Under the pieces are notes generated by a model, which had not been told where the DNA came from, did no database searches, and saw only the letters and a program-made list of their open reading frames with translations. This document shows positions 17,649 to 25,596 of a DNA stretch of 64,000 bases, one piece after another. Source of the stretch: Chloroflexota bacterium (GTDB lineage Bacteria > Chloroflexota > UBA11872); the NCBI GenBank assembly GCA_026708035.1, contig JAPOVQ010000003.1, positions 1 through 64,000 of the forward strand, written 5' to 3'. Position 1 is the first letter of the stretch. Every line of letters starts with the position of its first letter. A program made the position numbers and the translations under genes.

Positions 17649-17654
17649 AGTATA
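17649..17654 (-). promoter_or_regulatory. Candidate -10 box of the pyr operon
   Basis: TATACT read on the minus strand. It would start the transcript at about 17642, leaving a leader of about 140 bases that begins just before the PyrR-type loop. The matching -35 region (TAGGGT) is poor, so this promoter is a proposal based on position. Confidence 0.35.
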
Positions 17655-17705
17655 GCCGCTCCGGCCCGGAGACCCTACGCGGATTGCGGTTAGGAAGTGG
17701 GCGAC

Positions 17706-17714
17706 TTATCCACA
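17706..17714 (+). promoter_or_regulatory. Single consensus DnaA box
   Basis: TTATCCACA matches the DnaA box consensus exactly. It lies in the gap between purA and the pyr leader, about 55 bases upstream of the proposed pyr -10 box. I noticed no second box beside it, so it is not an origin; a role in controlling the operon or titrating DnaA is conceivable. Confidence 0.4.
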
Positions 17715-17772
17715 TTTCTAAGCGCTACCGAGACTCGGCGCTGGCGGGCGCCCGCGACTGGGTGGTGTTCGT

Positions 17773-19071
17773 TTAGCCTGCCAGGCTGAACGCTGGGTCC
17801 CGCGTCGCCACGGCCGTCCGATGCTGGCCCGTGCCGACCATCGCCACGGGAATGCCCGTGATCTCCTCGATGGTGCGGACGTACTGCTGGGCGTTTGGCG
17901 GCAGCGCGTCGTAGTCCTGCACGCCCTCGGTGGAGGACATCCAGCCGGGCACGTCCCGGTAGATGGGGCGAGCACGGCCCAGGGCGTGCGTATCGGGCGC
18001 CAGGTCCACGCGCCGGCCATCGACCATGTAGCCCTCGCAGACGCGCAGCTGCTCGAATCCGTCCAGCGCGTCGATCTTGGTCAGCGCCAGGGCGTCGACC
18101 CCGCTCAGCGCGCCCACGGTGCGGATGGGCACCGCGTCGAACCAGCCGCAGCGCCGCGGACGCCCGGTCGAGGCGCCGTATTCCCCGGCGCCCACGTTGC
18201 GCAAGCGGTCGCCGGTGCTGTCGATGAGCTCCGTGGGGAACGGCCCCTCGCCGACCGAGGAGGTGAACGCCTTCGCAATCCCGAGCACTTTGTCCAGCGC
18301 CTTGGGCGGAATCCCGGCGCCGATGCAGGCGCCCGCCGCCGATGGGCTCGACGACGTGACGTAGGGATAGTGACCCCAATCCAGGTCGCGCATCACACCC
18401 AGCTGGCCTTCGAGCACGATGTTGCGATTCTGGTTCAGCGCCTCGGCTACCAGCGGCAGCGAGTCGACCACGTGGGGGCGCAGCGCCTCGCCCCAGGCGA
18501 GGGCCTCATCAACGAGCGCGCTCGGGTCCAGGGGCTCCAGGCCGTAGGCCTCGGTCAGTAGCCGGTTCTTAGGTTCCAGGATGCTCGGAAGCCACGTGGA
18601 CAAGTAGTTGGCGTCGAGCAGGTCGCCGACGCGCACGCCTGATCGAGCCGCTTTATCGGCGTAGGTTGGCCCGACGCCGCGCAGTGTCGTGCCCTGCACC
18701 AGCTCGCCGCGCTGCTGCTCCTCGGCGGCATCGAGCGCGATGTGATAGGGCATCACTACGTGCGCGCGCTCGGCGATCTTGAACGTGTCGAACGAAATGC
18801 CGGTGGCTTCTCCAATCTCCGCCATCTCGTCGACCAGCGCCTGCGGATTCACGATCGTTCCCGGCCCGAGCAGGTTCACCGTGCCCGCGTGAAAGACGCC
18901 GGCCGGCAGCAGGTGCAGCGCATAGGTGCCGTAGTCGTTGACGATGGTGTGGCCGGCGTTGTTGCCGCCCTGGAAGCGGATGACCAAGTCGGCGTGCTCC
19001 GACAGACGGTCGACGATCTTGCCCTTGCCTTCGTCGCCCCATTGCGTGCCGATCACGGCGATGGTGCTCAT
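17773..19071 (-). CDS. purA: Adenylosuccinate synthase
   Basis: 432 residues, the standard length. The N-terminal GTP-binding motif GDEGKGK is at 12-18, with catalytic D13. It is followed by GGNNAGHT with the conserved histidine. The TTLRGVGPTYADK segment, the GQLGVMRDLDWGHYPYVTSS region and the GRPRRCGWFD segment are all in place. It joins IMP and aspartate using GTP, the first committed step to AMP. It lies 92 bases after pyrG on the same strand and is followed by the pyr leader with its own promoter candidate. Confidence 0.96.
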   Translation of the reverse strand: MSTIAVIGTQWGDEGKGKIVDRLSEHADLVIRFQGGNNAGHTIVNDYGTYALHLLPAGVFHAGTVNLLGPGTIVNPQALVDEMAEIGEATGISFDTFKIAERAHVVMPYHIALDAAEEQQRGELVQGTTLRGVGPTYADKAARSGVRVGDLLDANYLSTWLPSILEPKNRLLTEAYGLEPLDPSALVDEALAWGEALRPHVVDSLPLVAEALNQNRNIVLEGQLGVMRDLDWGHYPYVTSSSPSAAGACIGAGIPPKALDKVLGIAKAFTSSVGEGPFPTELIDSTGDRLRNVGAGEYGASTGRPRRCGWFDAVPIRTVGALSGVDALALTKIDALDGFEQLRVCEGYMVDGRRVDLAPDTHALGRARPIYRDVPGWMSSTEGVQDYDALPPNAQQYVRTIEEITGIPVAMVGTGQHRTAVATRDPAFSLAG

Positions 19072-19163
19072 CGGGTGTCCTCTCGCGGGCGGTGCGCGTG
19101 AAGCCGCGCGCGCCGGGTCCTGCAGTTCATGGTCCTCTTAGCGGGGTCGGGCGGCGGCGACCC

Positions 19164-20864
19164 TCAGCCAGCCACCTCGGGCACCGATTCGGGCACGGGA
19201 CTCCGCCCCTCGACGTGCCGCACCGCCGCTTCCAGGAACCCCCAGAACAACGGGTGCGGGCGCGTCGGCCGCGAGGCGAACTCCGGATGAAACTGGCACC
19301 CAACAAACCACGGATGGTGCTCCAACTCCACGATTTCCACCAGTGCGCCGTCCGGCGACAGGCCGCTGAGGGTCATGCCCTGCGAGCGCAGGATATCGCG
19401 GTAGTTGTTGTTGACTTCCATGCGGTGGCGGTGTCGCTCTTCGATGCTGGCGGCGCCGTATACGCGCCGGGCCTGTGTGCCGGCCACCAAGTCGCAGCGC
19501 CACGCGCCCAAGCGCATCGAGCCGCCCTTGTTGGCCACGTGATAGTACTCCGGCATGGGGTGGATCGCCGGATGCGGCGTGTCCGGGTTGAACTCGATGC
19601 TGGTGCAGTCGTCGGTGCCCAGCACCTGGCGGACAAATTCGATCACGGCCACCTGCATCCCGAGGCAAAGCCCCAAATAGGGCACCTTCTGGGTGCGCGC
19701 ATAGTGGGCCGCCATGATCTTGCCTTCGATGCCCCGCGGCCCGAACCCGCCCGGCACGATGATGCCCGCGACTCCGGCCAGCAGGTCGTGGGGATCGCGG
19801 TCCTCGAGCTCCTCCGAGTCGACCCAGCGAATGACCGGCCGCACCTTCCAAGCAATGCCGGCATGCCGCACCGCCTCCACGACGCTCAGGTAGGCGTCGG
19901 GCAGCGAGATGTACTTGCCCACGATGGCGATCTCGAGCTCGGGCACGGTGGGATCGAGCAGCGCGTCCACCGTGGTGCGCCACTCGTCGAACTCCGGCGT
20001 CACGTCGCCGAGGCCGAAGTGCTCGGTGATGAAGGCCCCCAACCCCGCCTCCTCGAGCACCAGCGGGACCTCGTAGATGGACTCCACGTCATGGTTTGAG
20101 ATCACGGCCCGCGACTCAACGTCGGCAAACAGCGCGATCTTATCGACGAGCTCTGGCGTCAAGCGGTCGTCCGAGCGACAGACCACCACATCCGGCTGAA
20201 TACCGATGCTTCGCAGCTCCCGCACGCTGTGCTGGGTGGGTTTGGTTTTGAGTTCGAGCGTCGATCCGAGCCTCGGCACCAGCGTCACATGCACAAACAG
20301 CACGTTGCGCATGCCGACCTCGCGGCGGAGCTGCCGCAGCGCCTCGAGAAACGGAATGTTCTCGATGTCGCCCACCGTGCCACCGACCTCGACGATCACG
20401 ATATCGGGATCGTCTCCGTCGCCCACGTCTCGAATGCGCGCCTTGATCTCGTCGGTCACGTGCGGGATTACCTGAATCGTGCCGCCCAGGAAGTCGCCGC
20501 GCCGCTCGCGCGTGATCACGCGGTCGTAGACCCCGCCGGTCGTCAGGTTGCTGGCCCCGGTGAGGCTCTCGTCCACGAACCGCTCGTAGTGGCCCAGATC
20601 CTGGTCGGTTTCGGCGCCGTCGACGGTGACGAACACCTCCCCGTGCTCGAGGGGACTCATGGTGCCGGGGTCGACGTTGATATAGGGATCGAGTTTCATG
20701 ATCGACACGCGCAGGCCGCGGCTCTTGACCATGCGACCGATGCTGGCGGCCGTGACCCCCTTGCCGATGGCGGAGACCACGCCGCCCGTTACGAAGATGT
20801 ACCGCCGCTGGGACGGATACATCGCCGCGGCCCGCCCGCTGCCCGCCGTTCCGTCGCGCGTCAC
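19164..20864 (-). CDS. pyrG: CTP synthase
   Basis: 566 residues. The N-terminal amidoligase domain begins YIFVTGGVVSAIGKG and contains KLDPYINVDPGTMSP. The C-terminal class I glutamine amidotransferase domain has the nucleophile cysteine in PYLGLCLGMQ and His-Glu in FHPEF. It converts UTP to CTP with glutamine-derived ammonia. I kept the GTG start at 20864, since AAGGAA lies upstream; an ATG 14 codons later is an alternative that would fit the usual family N-terminus equally well. It starts 6 bases after the upstream MBL-fold gene. Confidence 0.95.
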   Translation of the reverse strand: MTRDGTAGSGRAAAMYPSQRRYIFVTGGVVSAIGKGVTAASIGRMVKSRGLRVSIMKLDPYINVDPGTMSPLEHGEVFVTVDGAETDQDLGHYERFVDESLTGASNLTTGGVYDRVITRERRGDFLGGTIQVIPHVTDEIKARIRDVGDGDDPDIVIVEVGGTVGDIENIPFLEALRQLRREVGMRNVLFVHVTLVPRLGSTLELKTKPTQHSVRELRSIGIQPDVVVCRSDDRLTPELVDKIALFADVESRAVISNHDVESIYEVPLVLEEAGLGAFITEHFGLGDVTPEFDEWRTTVDALLDPTVPELEIAIVGKYISLPDAYLSVVEAVRHAGIAWKVRPVIRWVDSEELEDRDPHDLLAGVAGIIVPGGFGPRGIEGKIMAAHYARTQKVPYLGLCLGMQVAVIEFVRQVLGTDDCTSIEFNPDTPHPAIHPMPEYYHVANKGGSMRLGAWRCDLVAGTQARRVYGAASIEERHRHRMEVNNNYRDILRSQGMTLSGLSPDGALVEIVELEHHPWFVGCQFHPEFASRPTRPHPLFWGFLEAAVRHVEGRSPVPESVPEVAG

Positions 20865-20870
20865 GATTTT

Positions 20871-21506
20871 CTAGTTCCTTCGTTCGAGCATTCGCACGTC
20901 AACGGGATCGGGAAGCTGTCGGCGGTTGGCGCTCAGGTTGCCGTCGGCCACGGGGTCCGCGCCGTGAAGCTCCCGCGCCACCGCGCGCCAGGCCGCCTCG
21001 GGACTCGCGGCGTCATCGTCGCCATAGGGAATCACGATGTTCGGCTCGATGCGAGAAACGGTCTTGATGATCTGGTCGGGCGAGAGAAATCCGTCGCCGC
21101 CGCGCACGCCGATCAGCAGCACGTGAATCGTGCCCAATTCATCCAATAGCGCGTCGACCGGGACGCTCGAGAGCTCGGGGACATGTCCCACCGATACGCC
21201 GTCGACGTCGAACGTGAACAGGGTGGTCCGTCGATCGGCCCGGCCGGGCGCGGGAACGCCGTGCACATACACGCCGGCAACCTCGTATTCGCCAGGGCCG
21301 TCGGCGACGTATGCCGGGAGCGTGCGATCGGTGCGCCGCTGCGGCACGCTGGTTCCACGGTCGGCGTCCAGGTCGCTCAGCGTCACCACGTCGGCCTTGG
21401 GCAAAGCCGACCGCTGCCTGATGCCGCTGGTGTGTGGGTCGGTGAGAACGGTAGCGTCACGGCCGCGGAGGCGAAAACAGCCGCCTCCCACCCAGGTGAC
21501 GTCCAT
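20871..21506 (-). CDS. UlaG-like MBL-fold protein with all histidine ligands of the active site lost
   Basis: 211 residues. The ATG at 21506 is chosen because GGAGGGGG lies just before it; an in-frame start 21 codons upstream lacks this. The opening pattern (VTWVGGGCFRLRG, then VLTDPH) is that of UlaG-like metallo-hydrolases. However, the usual histidine after the glycine is absent, and the SHxHxDH-type motif has become SDLDADR, so the classical metal site cannot form. The rest of the fold, including the GPGEYEVAGVYVHG strand pair, is conserved. It lies 6 bases before pyrG and is probably its operon partner. A binding or regulatory function is more likely than hydrolysis. Confidence 0.8.
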   Translation of the reverse strand: MDVTWVGGGCFRLRGRDATVLTDPHTSGIRQRSALPKADVVTLSDLDADRGTSVPQRRTDRTLPAYVADGPGEYEVAGVYVHGVPAPGRADRRTTLFTFDVDGVSVGHVPELSSVPVDALLDELGTIHVLLIGVRGGDGFLSPDQIIKTVSRIEPNIVIPYGDDDAASPEAAWRAVARELHGADPVADGNLSANRRQLPDPVDVRMLERRN

Positions 21507-21552
21507 CCCCCTCCAATGGTGCCTGTGTGTTGGGCAACCCCAGAATCGGCGG

Positions 21553-21558
21553 ATTGTA
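21553..21558 (-). promoter_or_regulatory. Candidate extended -10 promoter for the MBL-pyrG-purA genes
   Basis: On the minus strand TACAAT is preceded by TGC, giving an extended -10 element. A transcript would start near 21546, about 40 bases before the MBL-fold ATG. No convincing -35 element is present. The position in the divergent gap before the ABC exporter genes supports it. Confidence 0.4.
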
Positions 21559-21628
21559 GCATGGGGCACGATCCAAACCGGGCGTGAAATGCGCCCGCGA
21601 TCCGCCTAGCACGCGCATGGAGCACTGC

Positions 21629-22471
21629 ATGGCACGCGCCGCCGCCCTGCTCAGCCCTTCCTGGGCGCGGCGCGTTTGGAGCGCCGTTCGAGAGCTCGCG
21701 GACTATACGGACCTGTTGCGCAACCTCGTGGTTCGCGACCTCAAAGTGCGCTATCGCGGTTCGATTTTCGGCTTCGGCTGGTCACTGCTCAATCCGCTTC
21801 TGATGATGGCCGTGTTCACCCTCGTGTTCCAGGTGTTGGCGCAATACGACGAAATCCATCTCTACCCATTCTTCCTCATGGCGGCGCTCGTGCCCTGGCT
21901 GTTCACGGCGCAGGCGCTCACCTCCGCCATGCGCAGCATTACGAGCAACGCGCAGCTCATCAAGAAGGTCTACTTTCCGCGTGAATTGCTGCCAATGAGT
22001 GCCGTGCTTGCCAGCTTTGTCAACTTTGTGTTGGCGTTCTTCATATTCTGGATCATTGGTCTGTTTTTCGGCGTCGGTACGACTCGCGCCATGCTCATGA
22101 TTCCGTTGATCATGCTGTTGCAGCTTGCGCTGGTCATGGGTCTCAGTTTGATTCTGGCGATGGCCAACGTGTTCTTCCGGGATACGGAGCACCTGGTCGA
22201 AGTTGGATTGCTGGCGTGGTTCTTTCTCACGCCTATTTTCTATCCCATTTCGTTTGTTCCCAACGTCACCTTTCTCGGGCTCGACGTGCACCGGTGGGTC
22301 TTCATGCTCAATCCCATGGCCACGCTGACGACCGACTACCGCTTCGCCATCATGTTTGGGTCCTTCCCCATCCGCCACACGATCGCCACCGTTGTCGTCG
22401 CAGCAGTGGCGCTCGGCTTCGGCTGGTGGGTGTTTCGACGCTACGGCCACCGCTTCGCCGAGGAGCTGTAG
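21629..22471 (+). CDS. ABC-2 type polysaccharide exporter permease (Wzm-like)
   Basis: About 280 residues with six predicted membrane helices. The N-terminal amphipathic segment contains LRNLVVRDLKVRYRGS, and FGFGWSLLNPLLMM opens the first helix; both are hallmarks of the O-antigen/teichoic-acid exporter permeases. Two in-frame ATGs exist, at 21617 and 21629; the second has GGAG at good spacing and is preferred. Followed 6 bases later by its ATPase. Together they move a lipid-linked glycan across the cytoplasmic membrane. This is the first gene of the plus-strand glycan locus and reads less GC-rich than its neighbours. Confidence 0.9.
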   Translation: MARAAALLSPSWARRVWSAVRELADYTDLLRNLVVRDLKVRYRGSIFGFGWSLLNPLLMMAVFTLVFQVLAQYDEIHLYPFFLMAALVPWLFTAQALTSAMRSITSNAQLIKKVYFPRELLPMSAVLASFVNFVLAFFIFWIIGLFFGVGTTRAMLMIPLIMLLQLALVMGLSLILAMANVFFRDTEHLVEVGLLAWFFLTPIFYPISFVPNVTFLGLDVHRWVFMLNPMATLTTDYRFAIMFGSFPIRHTIATVVVAAVALGFGWWVFRRYGHRFAEEL

Positions 22472-22477
22472 CGCGTC

Positions 22478-24193
22478 GTGCCGGACCACTCACCGCCCGC
22501 CATCGAGCTGCGCGACATCCGCAAGCGGTTTGTCATTCGCCACGAGGCGGCCCGCACCTTTCAGGGAATGGCGCTGGCTCTGCTTGGACGGCGCCCCATG
22601 GAGCATGAGGAGTTCTGGGCGCTCGACGGCGTGAACCTTGCCGTGGCGCCCGGCGAGACGTTGGGGATCATCGGGCCGAACGGGTCGGGCAAGAGCACCA
22701 TCCTGAAGCTGCTCGCCGGAACGATCCAGCCCACGGAGGGTCAGGTCACCGCGCGCGGTCGGGTGTTCGGACTGCTCGAGCTGGGAGCCGGCATGCATCC
22801 GGACCTCACCGGGCGCGAGAACGTATTTCTCAACGGATCGTTTCTGGGCCTCAACCGACGCGCGATTCAGGGGATGTATGACGACATCGTGGCGTTTGCG
22901 GAGCTCGAGCAATTCATCGATACGCCGGTCAAGCACTACTCGTCCGGCATGTTCATGCGGCTGGGCTTCGCCATCGCCATCCACGTGGATCCGGAGATCC
23001 TGCTGATCGACGAGGTCCTGGCCGTGGGCGACGCGCACTTCGCGGCCAAGTGCTACGCGGCCTTGGCCCGCGTGAAGCGCCGCGGCCGCACGATGGTGCT
23101 GGTCTCGCACGATCCCATCCAGGTGCGCCGGTTCTGCGACCGCGTGGTCTGGCTGGATCGGGGCAAGGTGCGCCAGGCCGGCGATCCCCACCAGGTCATT
23201 CAGGACTACGTCCAGCACATGCAGGGCGACGCACCCCCAGGCGATGCGGCAGCGGTGCAGCGCGACGCGGACGGTCCCACCGACCTCAGAATTCGGGCGG
23301 CGGTGCTGCGGGAGAGCGCGACCGGACCCGAGCAATACACCGTGCTCCCGGGCGACACGGTCACCGTGGCCGCCGAGCTGGAGGCCGAGACGCACCTGAC
23401 CGACGTGATTGTCGGCTGCGCGCTGCACCGCAGCGACGGGTTGCTGGTCGCCGAGTCAAGCACGGAGACCACCATCGGCCCGCTGGAGGTGCCGCCGGGC
23501 CGCACCATCGTCACCTGCCGTCTCGGGCCGGTGCCGGTCGGCGTCGGCGCCTACAACATTTCGCTTCGCGCCTGGCCAGAGCTCAAACGCCACCAGCCAT
23601 ACCATCGGTGGGACAACGCCCTGACGTTCTTCGTGGGCAAGTTCGCCGGCTATCAGCGGGGCGCGGTCGTCGTTCCCGCCCAATGGCGCGCCCGCGTCTC
23701 GCGCGATCATCCGCCGCTGGAGCGCGGCGACGCCCCGGTTGCCCAGCCGGACATGATCAGCGAGTCGCCGCGCCAGATCTGGCGTCATCCGCCCGCCGAG
23801 CTCCGCCTTGGCGACGGCGATGACGACTGGCTCGGCGAGGGCTGGCACCCGGCCGAGGAGTGGCCGCCTCGCCTCCGCTGGACCACGGATCGCGCGGTGG
23901 CCTATATCACCCAATCCGTGGGCCAGGGCACGTTGCGGATGTCGGTGTGCCGGCCGTTTCACGACATCGACGGCGCAGGCGTCCAGATTCGTCTCAATGG
24001 ACGGCACGTGGCGACGTTCACGGTGCGGCACATGGACTTCGAGGACGTGATCGTGCCGCTGGATCCGGTGACCGAGCCCACGACGTTGCAGCTCGAAATC
24101 GTCGTCGAGGAGCCGCTCGTGCCCGCGGCGGTGGGCGTTGAGGACGACACCCGCGTCCTGGGGCTGGCCGTGCGCACGATCAGCGTGGAATGA
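22478..24193 (+). CDS. Polysaccharide exporter ATPase (Wzt-like) with an extra C-terminal beta-sandwich module
   Basis: 571 residues, longer than a usual Wzt (about 400-450). Residues 1-245 are an ABC ATPase with Walker A GPNGSGKST (66-74), signature YSSGM (154-158) and Walker B ending in D178-E179. Residues about 265-395 are a Wzt_C-like carbohydrate-binding domain that would select the finished glycan. Residues about 452-571 form a further beta-rich module opening with GWHP and RWTTDRAV and ending DDTRVLGLAV. The same pattern recurs inside the two downstream glycosyltransferases. The GTG start lies 6 bases after the permease. The next gene overlaps by 4 bases (ATGA). Confidence 0.88.
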   Translation: MPDHSPPAIELRDIRKRFVIRHEAARTFQGMALALLGRRPMEHEEFWALDGVNLAVAPGETLGIIGPNGSGKSTILKLLAGTIQPTEGQVTARGRVFGLLELGAGMHPDLTGRENVFLNGSFLGLNRRAIQGMYDDIVAFAELEQFIDTPVKHYSSGMFMRLGFAIAIHVDPEILLIDEVLAVGDAHFAAKCYAALARVKRRGRTMVLVSHDPIQVRRFCDRVVWLDRGKVRQAGDPHQVIQDYVQHMQGDAPPGDAAAVQRDADGPTDLRIRAAVLRESATGPEQYTVLPGDTVTVAAELEAETHLTDVIVGCALHRSDGLLVAESSTETTIGPLEVPPGRTIVTCRLGPVPVGVGAYNISLRAWPELKRHQPYHRWDNALTFFVGKFAGYQRGAVVVPAQWRARVSRDHPPLERGDAPVAQPDMISESPRQIWRHPPAELRLGDGDDDWLGEGWHPAEEWPPRLRWTTDRAVAYITQSVGQGTLRMSVCRPFHDIDGAGVQIRLNGRHVATFTVRHMDFEDVIVPLDPVTEPTTLQLEIVVEEPLVPAAVGVEDDTRVLGLAVRTISVE

Positions 24194-25596
24194 CCGGCGC
24201 CATTGCCGCCGAGACGCCGCGACCGGTTGGTGGAATCGGCACCGGCCTACCCCATGTCCACGTGGTCGTGCTCACCTACAACCCCGGCGCGTTCATCGAC
24301 CGATGCCTGAGTTCCGTGCTGGACACGGACTATCCGGCCTTCGACGTCACCGTCGTCGACAACGACTCCACCGATGGGTCCGTGCGCAATCTGCGCCGGG
24401 ACTTTCCGGGGGTCGCGCTGGTGGAGGCCGGGGCGAACCTCGGCTTTTCGCGCGGCAACAACCTGGCCATGCGCGAGGCGACCGCCCCGTTTATCGCCCT
24501 GCTCAATCCCGATACGGAGGTCGATCCGGACTGGCTGCGGCCCTTGGTCGAGCGGCTGTGCTCGGACCCGGTGGCGGGAGGCGCCGCGCCGAAGATTCTG
24601 TACCTGCACGACCGCGTTCCCGTGGACCTGCGCGCGCCGACCTTCGTGCCCGGCGGCGGCGACACGCGGGAGCTCGGCGTGCGCCTGTATGAGAGTGCGG
24701 GCGAAGCCGCCCCGGCCGTCGTCAACCAGGGGGCCTATGGACCCGAGACCGACCACGAGGGGGCCACGTTTCGCTGGATCGGCGCCTCGGCGACGCTGGC
24801 CGTTCCCGTGGTCGACGGCAAGGCCCGGATCGCGCTCGACGTCGCCGCCGGCCCCGGACGCGACAACCTGGAGCTCGCGGTATCGGTCGGCGGCGGCGAG
24901 CTTGCCGCACTGCGCGTTGCGCCTGAGCGCACCCGCTTCGAACGTGGCATCCCCGAGGATGCGGTCCGTGAATTCGCACGCCCGGTGATTGAGAACGCCG
25001 GCATCAAGCCGCTACCCGACGGCTCCATGCGCGATCGCGGCACCTTCGTGACCCACGGCAACGTGTGGCAAGCGTGGGACGGACCGGACTTCGCCGCGCC
25101 CCGCGAGGTGTTCGCCGTCAAGGGCGGGGCGGCGCTCTATCGGCGTTCGATGCTCGAAGCGCTGGACTTCTTCGATCCCGGCATCTTCATGTACTACGAA
25201 GACGCGGACCTTGCCTGGCGCGCGCGCCGCCGCGGCTGGCGCTTCTGGTACGAGCCGGCGTCGGTGGTCCGCCATGCCCACGCGGCGTCCAGCCGCGAAT
25301 GGTCCCCCTCGTTCATCCGCAATGTCGAGTTCGGCAAGCTGCGCATGTTGGCGAAGAACGCGTCCTGGGGCTGCGCCGGCCACCACGCGGCGCTGGCGGC
25401 GGTCCAGGGCAGGCGTGAGATTCGCCGCGGGCTGGCCGCGGGCGACGCGGAGGCGCTGGCGCGGGGACGCGCCCGGGCTTCGGCGCTGAACGCGGCGCTG
25501 CGGGCCATGCCGTCTACGCTGCGGCTGCGGCGCACCGAAGCGCGGCTGGGGCCGTTGGACGCGCGCGAGCTGCCCCCCTTCTTCGAGCCCGAGTGA
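24190..25596 (+). CDS. GT2 family glycosyltransferase with an inserted beta-sandwich module
   Basis: 468 residues. The GT-A fold starts with VVVLTYNPGAFID, the nucleotide-sugar Asp-Asp-Asn region VDNDSTDGSV, and NPDTEVDPDWL carrying the DxD-like metal site. After residue about 183 the fold is interrupted by about 100 residues of beta-rich sequence (GATFRWIG, then ALDVAAGPGRDNLELAVSVGGGE). It then resumes with GGAALYRRSML, FMYYEDADL and WRFWYEPA, the acceptor part. The insert resembles the modules of the neighbouring ABC ATPase and GT4 gene. The enzyme would transfer a sugar, perhaps rhamnose, to a lipid-linked glycan; the donor is not evident. Overlaps both neighbours by 4 bases. Confidence 0.85.
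   Translation: MTGAIAAETPRPVGGIGTGLPHVHVVVLTYNPGAFIDRCLSSVLDTDYPAFDVTVVDNDSTDGSVRNLRRDFPGVALVEAGANLGFSRGNNLAMREATAPFIALLNPDTEVDPDWLRPLVERLCSDPVAGGAAPKILYLHDRVPVDLRAPTFVPGGGDTRELGVRLYESAGEAAPAVVNQGAYGPETDHEGATFRWIGASATLAVPVVDGKARIALDVAAGPGRDNLELAVSVGGGELAALRVAPERTRFERGIPEDAVREFARPVIENAGIKPLPDGSMRDRGTFVTHGNVWQAWDGPDFAAPREVFAVKGGAALYRRSMLEALDFFDPGIFMYYEDADLAWRARRRGWRFWYEPASVVRHAHAASSREWSPSFIRNVEFGKLRMLAKNASWGCAGHHAALAAVQGRREIRRGLAAGDAEALARGRARASALNAALRAMPSTLRLRRTEARLGPLDARELPPFFEPE

Noticed and set aside
17706-17714. DnaA box as part of a replication origin
   Set aside because: Only one box is visible and no AT-rich unwinding region, dnaA or dnaN gene is nearby.
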